From an uncultured Eubacteriales bacterium (lineage in GTDB: Bacteria > Bacillota > Clostridia > Peptostreptococcales > Anaerovoracaceae), in the NCBI GenBank assembly GCA_902797195.1, contig CADBRY010000134.1, positions 1 to 8,987 of the forward strand: DNA of 8,987 nucleotides. Reading direction: 5' to 3'. Below the pieces are notes generated by a model. It had not been told where the DNA came from. It worked only from the letters and a program-made list of their open reading frames with translations, and did no database searches. This document shows positions 1-6,895 of the stretch, one piece after another; positions within the stretch are counted from its first letter, which is position 1; each line of letters opens with the position of its first letter. Position numbers and translations under genes: made by a program.

Positions 1-1002
1 CCGGATATTATCACGGATGCCGTGGAGGCTGTAACGAAGCGGGAGGACGAACTTTACGCAAGTTACATAGTGCGTCTCCGCACAAACCCAATAGCCAGAA
101 GAGTCAAGATCGAGGATATGAAGCATAACATGGATCTGTCCAGGATCCCCAAACCCAGAAAAAAAGACAGGAGACGGGTAGAAAAATACGCTCAGTATCT
201 CAGGATCCTTGAAACAGACTATTTCTATGAAGACATTGCAACAGGTGATGCGGATCCTGACCTGAGGATGGTGGAGTATCAGATCGAAGGGTATGAATTT
301 CACAGAGCCATGCGCCTGATAAGAGATGCGGACAAGGAAAGAGTGTGGAAGGCCATCGAGGTCAACAACATCCTGAAAGATTTCGGTGTGCCCGTGGATG
401 TCCAGATAGCGGCACTCTTGTACTGCTGCATCGAGCCCGATGTATCTTCTTCCATGGGAATAGCCAACCAGTTTGGAATGGCGGTCTTCGGCATATATCT
501 GGGACTGCCCTGGAACTATGACTTTCCAATCGAAGACAAGACAGAGTTGATGGACGAATTTCTTCCAAAGGGAAGCAGGTCTCAGAAGCTGATCCTTTTA
601 GCCATTGCCATAGCGGAGCTCAGGGAATATGAATACCTTGCATATAAGCTGGGACAGAAGGGCATATTTGACGACAAGGACGAGAAACTCAGGGTCGAAG
701 ATTATTACCTTGTGATGGCCGATGGCTTTGATGAATTTGAACATGAGGAGGATATGAGATCCTACTACTGGACGCTCCAGAACCTGTTCAAGGATGTCTT
801 TGTAACATACCACGTGAACAAAGAGCGCACTGAACTTTATCAGGGATGCGATTATTATTGCTGGGTCAAGAAGCATTATGAAAACGGCGAGTCAATTGAC
901 TGGACTGAATGTCAGATCAGGGACTATCCGGAGGACGAGTTTGATCAGCTGACAAGGGAAGATGCGGAGGCTCTGGAGGACGAATGGAATCTGCCGGGCT
1001 AA
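1..1002 (+). CDS. Rel/SpoT-type HD phosphohydrolase fused to a degenerate second HD-like domain (5' partial)
   Basis: The reading frame is open to the left edge, so this is the C-terminal 333 residues of a longer protein. A GTG at 22 could serve as a start, but the seven codons before it (PDIITDA) continue the fold, so it is probably internal. The first ~65 residues resemble the C-terminal half of small (p)ppGpp-hydrolase-like HD proteins of Clostridia. The segment ANPIAR-like NPIARRVKIEDMKHN followed by DLSRI matches the family pattern NPIAR-VKLADL-HN-DLSR, with the metal-site Asp kept. After a linker comes a region (about residues 110-265 counted from codon 22) that again has Rel-HD spacing: AALLYCCIEP where AALLHDxxED is expected, an FG segment, then KLILLAIAIAEL where KLADRLHNL is expected. 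This second copy lacks the HD ligands and is probably non-catalytic. The tail is acidic. In vivo substrate is unknown. No ribosome binding site is visible because the start lies outside the window. Confidence 0.75.
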   Translation, partial: PDIITDAVEAVTKREDELYASYIVRLRTNPIARRVKIEDMKHNMDLSRIPKPRKKDRRRVEKYAQYLRILETDYFYEDIATGDADPDLRMVEYQIEGYEFHRAMRLIRDADKERVWKAIEVNNILKDFGVPVDVQIAALLYCCIEPDVSSSMGIANQFGMAVFGIYLGLPWNYDFPIEDKTELMDEFLPKGSRSQKLILLAIAIAELREYEYLAYKLGQKGIFDDKDEKLRVEDYYLVMADGFDEFEHEEDMRSYYWTLQNLFKDVFVTYHVNKERTELYQGCDYYCWVKKHYENGESIDWTECQIRDYPEDEFDQLTREDAEALEDEWNLPG

Positions 1003-1035
1003 GTTGCCTTTCTAAAAAAGTTGCCTTTCTAAAAA
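1002..1035. repeat. Perfect 17-bp tandem duplication
   Basis: The unit AGTTGCCTTTCTAAAAA occurs twice without a gap (1002-1018 and 1019-1035), starting at the last base of the HD gene's stop codon. No hairpin accompanies it, so it is not a recognisable intrinsic terminator although each unit ends in an A-run. It looks like a slippage or replication duplication. Confidence 0.9.
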
Positions 1036-1054
1036 AAGCCTTCATATATACTGT

Positions 1055-1089
1055 CCGTTTTGTAACGGTTTGCGCAGATAATGTATAAT
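1055..1089 (+). promoter_or_regulatory. Putative promoter of the giant secreted-protein gene, with a palindrome over the -35
   Basis: A perfect TATAAT lies at 1084-1089. The best -35 candidate is TTGTAA at 1060-1065 with an 18-base spacer, a four-of-six match. An inverted repeat CCGTT-TTGT-AACGG (1055-1068) overlaps that -35 and could be an operator. The transcript would have a leader of about 60 bases. The -10 is convincing and the -35 is weak. Confidence 0.6.
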
Positions 1090-1140
1090 GTAGTCAATAA
1101 ACGCGCAGTATTTCTTATTAAAGTCATTTAACTTATGGCC

Positions 1141-1148
1141 TAAGGAGG
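1141..1148 (+). promoter_or_regulatory. Consensus ribosome binding site for the 1155 start
   Basis: TAAGGAGG lies six bases before the ATG at 1155. It is fully complementary to the 16S 3' end of Firmicutes and fixes the start codon of the giant gene. Confidence 0.9.
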
Positions 1149-1154
1149 CGGAAG

Positions 1155-1241
1155 ATGAAAATCTATAAGAGAACCTTGCCGATGATTGCGGCTGCCTTCG
1201 TGCTCGCATTTGGGATGTTAATGCCCCAGCAGGCATCTGCA
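1155..1241 (+). other. Sec signal peptide of the giant protein
   Basis: Residues 1-29 have a basic N-terminus with two Lys and one Arg, a hydrophobic stretch (MIAAAFVLAFGMLM) and a helix-breaking Pro followed by QQASA. Signal peptidase I should cut after A29. No lipobox cysteine is present, so this is not a lipoprotein. Confidence 0.92.
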
Positions 1242-4200
1242 GCAAGTGAGGCAAGCAAGCAACCAAAGGCAACCAATGTACAGTATGTTAAGGACTCCAG
1301 CGGTAAGAATACGGGAATCAAATGTTTTACCATAGATCCCTTTACATACTCAAACCTGAGTCAGAACACGGTGATAAATCCCAACAACGCATCCACACTT
1401 AAGCTGGACGATGCCACTCTGCTTCGGATAGCAAAACAGGATATCTTCCCCAAGTGGGGCGTGATTGCAGAGGGGATCTTCAGGGATCAGGCAAACCAGC
1501 TTGTAACCATCGAAGGATCGGGAATGATGAGCTCGGACACCTCATCCAAGACTTCCTTTGACAGGCACTTCTCCACAGGAAAAGTGAGCAACGGATATAC
1601 CGATAACTGGGCGGTCAAGGATCTTGCAGCCTATCTTGGAAGCAGCAGTGGCACCCATCAGGGCAAGCTATGCTGGGACGAAGTAAGGGTCACCGGACCC
1701 ACCCAGATCGGCAGCCTGAACGGAGCCAGGACTCTCATGGGACAGGAACTTAGAAACTGTTCCGATGACAATGATGTAAGCAAGGATGATTTCCTTGGTA
1801 ACGACTATCAGAAGAACGATGACAAAAGAAGACTTCCGGACCTGGAAGACGATAAGTCGGGAGACGGATTTGCCAACATCGTCACATGCGTCAACAGAGC
1901 GGGAGCTTCCGGAGATTACGATTATGTAAGCTTCGGGCTTGCCGTATATGGATTCGACATAACGCCTGTAGCCGCTGAGAATCTGAAATACATCGAAGCT
2001 GCGGATGATTCTTATGACGGCAAGACGGGTGAGGAGATTCTCATGGGCCTTGCGGGAAATGTGGATAAGACAGGGATCTCCTTCCATAACGATACGGATT
2101 CCGGCACAACAACGTATATAAGGAACAACACCACTCAGGAAGTGACGCAAACATCCGGACTTGAAAACTCCATAACCGAGGAAAGCACCATAAGCACAGA
2201 CGATACATATGAATGGGGCATGGAACAGGAGATCGGAGTGGAACTGAATTTAGGCGGATGGGGCGGCGGAATACAAGCCGGCGTCGAGGGATTTGCAGCT
2301 CCCTGCATGTTTCCCCGTGCCACACTGAGCATGAGCAATTCCTGGCATGAGCTTTGGAGCACCACAAAGAGCACCAGCGACACCAAGTCCACCACCAAGA
2401 CAAAAACAACCAACACAGAAGTGACACTTCCCGGGCACACCATCGCTGTGGTAAACCAGAGCCTGGAAAATACCAAAACAACAGAAAACTATCAGCAGCC
2501 TGTGATCCTGAGCTACAAGGTGGCGGTGTTCGCCATGAGCGGTGACTACTTTAACGGTGCATCCGGAGGAATCACAAGCAGCAGATATGACAAACAGTGG
2601 ATGAGCGTGCTTTTCGATGGATCCGATGACGTCAACACCAGCGGATGCAAGGCTCTCGGAAGCCTTTACAACAGAGGCGTGACCAGTAAGGATATCAGCG
2701 GATACGACGGTGCAAAGGGCAAATACAGATCGTGGTGCGACAAGAGCGCATGGAACAGCAGCAGCAAGATAAACTGGAACGATATCTCAAGCACACTATC
2801 AAGTGACAGCAGACCCTCTCACAGGATCCTCTTAAGCACGGGCAAAAAAGCTACGACTGTAAAAGATCTTGCCACAGAGCTGCCTCTCCTTGAAAAAGCT
2901 CAGATGCTCACTTCAAAACGTGAGAACACCACATCCTCCGTGGATCAGATAGTTGCACTCTATCCTCTTGCCAGTGTTGGAATGACCACAGGCTCAAAAC
3001 AGTATGAACTGGTGCCCAGAGGACAGGAGAGCGATGATACGAGCAATGTACTGCACCTGGATCCCATAAAGGTTGAAGGATACGACAAGGACAATGCGGA
3101 TTTCTACGAATTCGATCCTTCCTGGGGCAAGTGGGAACTCCTCGACGAAGATGGAAATGTTATAGAAGATAACAGCGCCAAAGACGAATCGGATAAAGAA
3201 GGCGTGGTCAGAATAGATAACGTATTGCTTGTGACAGACAGCAACCTTGATACACAGAGGATCGAAATTGCCAGAAGCGGAGACGACCTGGCCTCCGAAA
3301 AATCATACTATATCCAGTGGAAGCTGAAAAAAGGAGATGATGCGAAGATCATCTCAAACGAATCCCTCAATCGCGATAAAGAACAAGGCGGCCCCTTCAT
3401 GACCGATGAGGAAAAGGAAGAGGTCAGCACCCCTACGGTAGAAATAGTCGTGACCGACAAAGACAGCGATATAGTGAACTTCGAAACAGAGGGTTCCTAC
3501 AAAGGCCCATGGGATGAGAGCATAAATCTGGGTCATTATTTCAACGTGGATCCCGTTGACCAGTCGGGCAAGATCAGAGGCGTTCCGGTCTACTGGGAAT
3601 CCAAGGGAACACCGGGAATAACCGTGAGTGAAAACGGCCAGGCCACCTTCACAAAAAGAGGTACATATAAAGTAAGACCATACAGTTACAACATAGAAGA
3701 TAAGAAAATAATACCAAGAGACAAGAATGGCGATCCCGTCTGGCTTGAGGTCACGGCTCAGGATAAGGTTAAGCTTTCCAAAATTGAGTTCAACAAGCCT
3801 GATATGGACGAATCTGAGACTGAACTTACAGAGGGAAAAACAACCATTGGTTTTGATCTTTCCAGCTACATCAAGTTCTATGACCAGTACGGAGACATAT
3901 GGGAAGGTGACGTCAAGGAAACCACTGATGAAGGAACAGGAGAAACTATAACTGAGAGAGTGCTCCCTGAGATAAGATACAGCGTCCTGCCCTATGACAG
4001 CGCCGTTATAGATAACGAAGACATACTCACGATCTCAAGACCGGGCACTTACATCGTAAGGGCAATGGCCTATGACGAGAAGGGCGATCCTCTGGATATC
4101 ACTATCAAACCCATAAGAATAGATATCACGGAGCAGGCCCGCCTGGCATCGATTGCCTTTGCAGAACCGGCCCTGACCAGAGGCGACCGCACGCTGAAGT

Positions 4201-6683
4201 CAAAGGATTCCTGCGTAAGAGTCGATGGGCTGAAGAATCTTATCAGCTACGAAGATCAGCATGGAAATGAATGGGAAGGAACAAAGCCTAACATTACTTT
4301 CTCCATGGAAGGTGTGGGCGAATCAGCCGAGATCAAAGGCGACAGCTTCTTTGCATACGAGCCGGGAAGATACACCATAAGGGCCAGTGCTCAGGGATAT
4401 ACCATCGATCCCATAACCATCGTAATTCTGGAAGATGCCGATCTGGTTCTTAAGACGGAAGACCCGGGAAGACAGTATCTGTACTCAGAGGATGATCAGG
4501 TGGCGGTCCAGCTGGATAGATATATCGATGCGCTGAACACATTCGGCAACAGTTGGAAAGGCAACATTCCCGAGCTGAACTTCACTTTGGATGAACCCGT
4601 AGATGGAGCCACCATCACCACGGAGCCGGTCTATGAGGACGGAGACGACTATGAGGGCGTTGATCGCCACTTTTTCAGGACGAATGTCCCGGGAGAATAC
4701 AAGATCCACGTTGAGCCCAAGAAGGCCAGCGAGTACACCGAGCCCATAGATGACATCAACATCCGGGTCGTCAAAGGCAGGAAAGTGGCCAGAATAGAGT
4801 TTGTGGACATTGAGGAGAGATTGGGTGTGGATAAGCTTGCCATCAACCACTACAACTCCTATTATCCGGCCATTAATTTCAATCATTTCCTGAAGTACTA
4901 CGACGGCTTCGGCGAGGAGATAGATCCTGTAAATGATCATGTAAAGATCCCCGACTGCAAGTTCGAACTTGTGGATGCAGATCAGTATGATGCCGACAGT
5001 TACGACCTTGAGTACGGTACCCTCACATCATATAAGCCGGACGGGTATTTTATAAAGGCAACGATGAACGTGACCAACAACGACCCCGGTGACGAGGGAG
5101 CCGGAGAAGATACCGTGCTGGAAGATATGACGGCTATATATACATACGATATCGACTGGCTCCATAATTTCGGTGAATGGGAGATAACAAGGACGGCGGA
5201 CTGTACCACGGATGGTGAGCGCGTCAAGATGTGCAAGGGACATGATATGGACGGAGATGGTGAGATAGATAAGGCGTGCGACTTTAAAATAGAAGACGCA
5301 ATCCCTGCAACCGGACACGTATGGCAGAATAGTTATAGCGTGAATCCTGGAAAACGCTTTTTATACAATTTCTGCACAGAGTGTGATGAAGACATGACAG
5401 TACCATACGCTCAAGAGATCAATTACAAAGGGGTCGATATAGAACTGGCGCCCGACTGTACAACAGAAGGTATCTATCGTTTACACTCACGCGATGGCAG
5501 CGAATGGGCAAGAGTCCGTGTCCCAGCCCTGGGTCACAAGTGGAGCAAGAACTACGTGGTTATAAAAGAGGCGACATGCCAGGAAGAAGGTCTTGAAGCC
5601 ATCGTATGCGAACGCTGCGGAAAGGATGAAGATGGAAATTGGAAAGCCATAAGAGAAGGTTCTGAATACCAGAGGATAATCCCCAGGAAAGAGCATACTC
5701 CTGCCGCCGGTCCGGATAAGGATAAGTGGCCATACAGCGTTGTAGATGGCAAGGGAGAAAAGGAAACCTGCGAAGATTACGGCTGGAAGACTACTGAGTG
5801 CAGCGAGTGCGGCGAAAAGCTATGGAAACTGGTTATGCCCACCGGCCACGACTGGGATGCACCTGAGTACAAGTGGGCAGCCGACAACAAATCCGTGACG
5901 GCCACACGTGTATGTAAAAATGACAAGGATAAGGATCATGTCCAGACTGAGACCGTCACGACCGCTGCCAAGGTGACCAAGAAAGCGACCTATACGGCCA
6001 AGGGTCAGACCACCTATACGGCGACATTTGCCAACTCGGCCTTCAAGACCCAGACCAGGACAGTTACGAACATCCCGAAGCTGCCCAAGAACACCGTGAC
6101 GGCTCCCACAGGAAAGGTGACCATCCTGAACACCATCGCAAATTCTTCCAAGAAGACCAACGATGCCATTTGGGACAAATCCAAGGTCAAGGGTGCCAAT
6201 AAGTATGAGCTGAACTGGAAGTCCAGGACTTCAAAGAAGTGGGCAAGCGCAACAGTGGGCAATGTGACCAGAGGAAAAACCACAGGCCTGTCCATCGGAG
6301 GTCTCTATGACATTCGCGTAAGACCTGTTGCTGTATCTACTGACGGAAAGAAGAAAGCCAACGGAAGCTGGTCACCTACGGTCCACCGCTACTTCCACAC
6401 TACAGGAGGCATCGACCTGAAATCCAACTCTAAAGGAAGCTTCACCATGAAGTGGAGGAAGAACTCCGCCGCAACGGGCTACCAGGTGATGTTCACCACC
6501 AACAGCAACGGATCGGGAGCGGCAAAGAATATCAACACAGTAGGAGCCTCCGGCACAAGCTTCACCAAGAAAGGCCTTAAGAGCGGAACCACCTACTACG
6601 TACAGATCCGTGAAATAAAGAAAGTCGGAGGCATCACCTATGTAGGCAACATCTCAAATCCCGTTGCCGTCAAAGTCAAGTAG
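1155..6683 (+). CDS. Giant secreted multidomain protein with aerolysin-like module, Ig-like, Cys-knuckle and FN3 repeats
   Basis: This is an 1842-residue exported protein. Start: ATG after a perfect ribosome binding site. Residues 1-29 form a signal peptide (KIYKR basic end, hydrophobic core, ASA before the cut). Residues ~40-309 are a unique region I cannot assign. Residues ~310-460 are Ser/Thr-rich alternating strands with a glycine-rich turn (GGWGGGIQAGVEG) and a closing LPGHTIAVV strand, resembling aerolysin/ETX-MTX2 pore-forming proteins. Residues ~461-757 are unassigned. Residues ~758-1335 hold about five Ig-like repeats, each ending in a PG-Y-IRA-like strand. Residues ~1337-1640 hold Cys-pair repeats with ATGH-type ends. 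Residues ~1646-1842 are two fibronectin III domains. There is no LPXTG motif, S-layer domain or C-terminal transmembrane helix, so the protein is probably released or held non-covalently. Role inferred: host- or competitor-directed surface or secreted factor. It could alternatively be a large adhesin with a beta-sandwich that only mimics aerolysin. It is followed by a strong terminator, so it is likely monocistronic. Confidence 0.93.
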   Translation: MKIYKRTLPMIAAAFVLAFGMLMPQQASAASEASKQPKATNVQYVKDSSGKNTGIKCFTIDPFTYSNLSQNTVINPNNASTLKLDDATLLRIAKQDIFPKWGVIAEGIFRDQANQLVTIEGSGMMSSDTSSKTSFDRHFSTGKVSNGYTDNWAVKDLAAYLGSSSGTHQGKLCWDEVRVTGPTQIGSLNGARTLMGQELRNCSDDNDVSKDDFLGNDYQKNDDKRRLPDLEDDKSGDGFANIVTCVNRAGASGDYDYVSFGLAVYGFDITPVAAENLKYIEAADDSYDGKTGEEILMGLAGNVDKTGISFHNDTDSGTTTYIRNNTTQEVTQTSGLENSITEESTISTDDTYEWGMEQEIGVELNLGGWGGGIQAGVEGFAAPCMFPRATLSMSNSWHELWSTTKSTSDTKSTTKTKTTNTEVTLPGHTIAVVNQSLENTKTTENYQQPVILSYKVAVFAMSGDYFNGASGGITSSRYDKQWMSVLFDGSDDVNTSGCKALGSLYNRGVTSKDISGYDGAKGKYRSWCDKSAWNSSSKINWNDISSTLSSDSRPSHRILLSTGKKATTVKDLATELPLLEKAQMLTSKRENTTSSVDQIVALYPLASVGMTTGSKQYELVPRGQESDDTSNVLHLDPIKVEGYDKDNADFYEFDPSWGKWELLDEDGNVIEDNSAKDESDKEGVVRIDNVLLVTDSNLDTQRIEIARSGDDLASEKSYYIQWKLKKGDDAKIISNESLNRDKEQGGPFMTDEEKEEVSTPTVEIVVTDKDSDIVNFETEGSYKGPWDESINLGHYFNVDPVDQSGKIRGVPVYWESKGTPGITVSENGQATFTKRGTYKVRPYSYNIEDKKIIPRDKNGDPVWLEVTAQDKVKLSKIEFNKPDMDESETELTEGKTTIGFDLSSYIKFYDQYGDIWEGDVKETTDEGTGETITERVLPEIRYSVLPYDSAVIDNEDILTISRPGTYIVRAMAYDEKGDPLDITIKPIRIDITEQARLASIAFAEPALTRGDRTLKSKDSCVRVDGLKNLISYEDQHGNEWEGTKPNITFSMEGVGESAEIKGDSFFAYEPGRYTIRASAQGYTIDPITIVILEDADLVLKTEDPGRQYLYSEDDQVAVQLDRYIDALNTFGNSWKGNIPELNFTLDEPVDGATITTEPVYEDGDDYEGVDRHFFRTNVPGEYKIHVEPKKASEYTEPIDDINIRVVKGRKVARIEFVDIEERLGVDKLAINHYNSYYPAINFNHFLKYYDGFGEEIDPVNDHVKIPDCKFELVDADQYDADSYDLEYGTLTSYKPDGYFIKATMNVTNNDPGDEGAGEDTVLEDMTAIYTYDIDWLHNFGEWEITRTADCTTDGERVKMCKGHDMDGDGEIDKACDFKIEDAIPATGHVWQNSYSVNPGKRFLYNFCTECDEDMTVPYAQEINYKGVDIELAPDCTTEGIYRLHSRDGSEWARVRVPALGHKWSKNYVVIKEATCQEEGLEAIVCERCGKDEDGNWKAIREGSEYQRIIPRKEHTPAAGPDKDKWPYSVVDGKGEKETCEDYGWKTTECSECGEKLWKLVMPTGHDWDAPEYKWAADNKSVTATRVCKNDKDKDHVQTETVTTAAKVTKKATYTAKGQTTYTATFANSAFKTQTRTVTNIPKLPKNTVTAPTGKVTILNTIANSSKKTNDAIWDKSKVKGANKYELNWKSRTSKKWASATVGNVTRGKTTGLSIGGLYDIRVRPVAVSTDGKKKANGSWSPTVHRYFHTTGGIDLKSNSKGSFTMKWRKNSAATGYQVMFTTNSNGSGAAKNINTVGASGTSFTKKGLKSGTTYYVQIREIKKVGGITYVGNISNPVAVKVK
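2082..2534 (+). other. Candidate aerolysin/ETX-MTX2-like beta-pore-forming module
   Basis: Residues ~310-460 show the layout of aerolysin-type pore formers: a long polar strand rich in Ser/Thr (from about 318 to 352), an amphipathic stretch leading to a glycine-rich tip (GGWGGGIQAG, 367-376), a returning strand dominated by alternating Ser/Thr and Lys (SMSNSW to TKTKTTN, 392-420), then the conserved-looking TEVTLPGHTIAVV (421-433) and a closing SYKVAVF strand (453-459). ETX/MTX2 proteins have an equivalent polar hairpin followed by a V-P-G-T strand. The resemblance is in pattern, not in a strict motif, so this is inference. Confidence 0.55.
3426..5159 (+). other. About five Ig-like repeats in the stalk of the giant protein
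   Basis: Residues ~758-1335 divide into roughly 100-125-residue units. Each has a mid-repeat line such as YDQYGDIWEG (909-918), YEDQHGNEWEG (1032-1042), LNTFGNSWKG (1127-1136) and YYDGFGEE (1248-1255). Each ends with a strand such as RGTYKVRP (835-842), RPGTYIVRA (962-970), EPGRYTIRA (1069-1077), VPGEYKIHV (1178-1186) and KPDGYFIKA (1294-1302). The ending strand is typical of bacterial Ig-like folds. The copies are well diverged, so there is no nucleotide-level repeat. Confidence 0.7.
5163..6074 (+). other. Cysteine-knuckle 'ATGH' repeats with an inserted calcium-like loop
   Basis: Residues ~1337-1640 carry repeats of the form aromatic-W-x-n-AxC-n-G-n-C-x-x-C-n-P-A-T-G-H found in secreted clostridial proteins. 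CxxC pairs are CTEC (1407-1410), CERC (1485-1488) and CSEC (1549-1552). Unit ends are PATGH (1384-1388), PALGH (1457-1461) and MPTGH (1561-1565). The first unit replaces the CxxC with C1360 and C1375 spaced by DMDGDGEID, an EF-hand or dockerin-like loop. The last unit (from about 1595) keeps the TYTATF-n-F-TQT pattern but has Tyr in place of the first Cys. The cysteines may bind metal or form disulfides outside the cell. Confidence 0.7.
6090..6680 (+). other. Two C-terminal fibronectin type III domains
   Basis: Residues ~1646-1748 and ~1750-1842 each have the FN3 pattern: a W in the B strand region (ELNWKS, FTMKWRK), a YxxxF/Y C strand (GYQVMF) and a late GL-x-G-x-x-Y-x-x-R-R strand (GLSIGGLYDIRVRPV, GLKSGTTYYVQIREI). 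The protein ends in VAVKVK immediately after the last strand with no anchor. Such domains commonly bind polysaccharide or act as spacers. Confidence 0.8.
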
Positions 6684-6689
6684 AGGCGA

Positions 6690-6749
6690 CTGTACTGAAA
6701 AATAATTCGGTGAAGCACAATTCAGAGAAGAGCAATTCAGTATAAGCAC
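6690..6749. repeat. Repeat array A: 15-bp units after the giant gene
   Basis: Three tandem 15-base units begin at 6705, 6720 and 6735 (ATTCGGTGAAGCACA, ATTCAGAGAAGAGCA, ATTCAGTATAAGCAC). They are preceded by an inverted half-site in the same register (ACTGAA at 6694). The array lies between the stop codon at 6681-6683 and the terminator. It is related to array B upstream of the ATPase: 6694-6714 matches 6848-6868 at 18 of 21 positions, and 6734-6745 matches 6873-6884 at 11 of 12. Confidence 0.8.
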
Positions 6750-6760
6750 ACAATAAAGAT

Positions 6761-6796
6761 AAAGAGCGTCCCGTCGGATCGGCGGGACGCTCTTTT
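6761..6796 (+). terminator. Strong intrinsic terminator after the giant gene
   Basis: A perfect 13-bp stem (AAAGAGCGTCCCG at 6761-6773 with its complement at 6783-6795) has a nine-base loop that can pair further, down to a GAT loop. A short T-run ends the right arm. It is partly symmetrical (AAAG at the left foot), so it may also act on the other strand. It isolates the giant gene from the ATPase promoter. Confidence 0.92.
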
Positions 6797-6821
6797 CTGA
6801 TGCCCCGGGACGACCGCCCTG

Positions 6822-6850
6822 TTGACATGCGATCTCCACTAGAGTATACT
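6822..6850 (+). promoter_or_regulatory. Near-consensus sigma-A promoter of the ATPase gene
   Basis: TTGACA at 6822-6827 and TATACT at 6845-6850 are separated by exactly 17 bases. Transcription would start near 6857, giving a leader of about 40 bases. The -10 shares its last three bases with the palindrome of array B, so a bound protein would block initiation. Confidence 0.85.
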
Positions 6851-6888
6851 GAATAAAAATTCAGTGAAAAATAACTCAGTATAAATGA
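6844..6888. repeat. Repeat array B: palindrome plus 15-bp units over the ATPase promoter and leader
   Basis: ACTGAAT-AAAA-ATTCAGT (6848-6865) is a perfect inverted repeat with 7-bp arms. Its right arm begins a 15-base unit at 6859 (ATTCAGTGAAAAATA), followed by a second unit at 6874 (ACTCAGTATAAATGA). The units run up to the ribosome binding site. Layout and sequence copy array A at 6690-6749. This is a good operator candidate. Confidence 0.8.
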
Positions 6889-6895
6889 GGTGGCT

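Noticed and set aside
22..24. GTG at 22 as the true start of the HD protein
   Set aside because: The frame stays open to the window edge, and the residues before it continue the domain, so the gene begins outside the window.
2340..2420. Low-complexity ACC/AAG-rich DNA as a tandem repeat or CRISPR-like array
   Set aside because: The pattern is produced by Ser/Thr/Lys codons in the polar strand of the protein. There are no regular units or spacers.
1668..2481. Long reverse-strand open frames inside the giant gene
   Set aside because: They overlap a gene with a signal peptide and clear domains, lack ribosome binding sites, and their translations are low-complexity Cys/Trp/Ser-rich strings typical of antisense shadows.
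4485..4940. 151-codon reverse-strand frame opposite the Ig-like repeats
   Set aside because: Its hydrophobic Val/Ile-rich translation mirrors the Asp-rich codons of the forward gene. There is no promoter or ribosome binding site.
6890..6895. GTG at 6890 as the ATPase start
   Set aside because: This GTG overlaps the ribosome binding site that is correctly spaced for ATG 6896, and the family N-terminus begins MFIGR.
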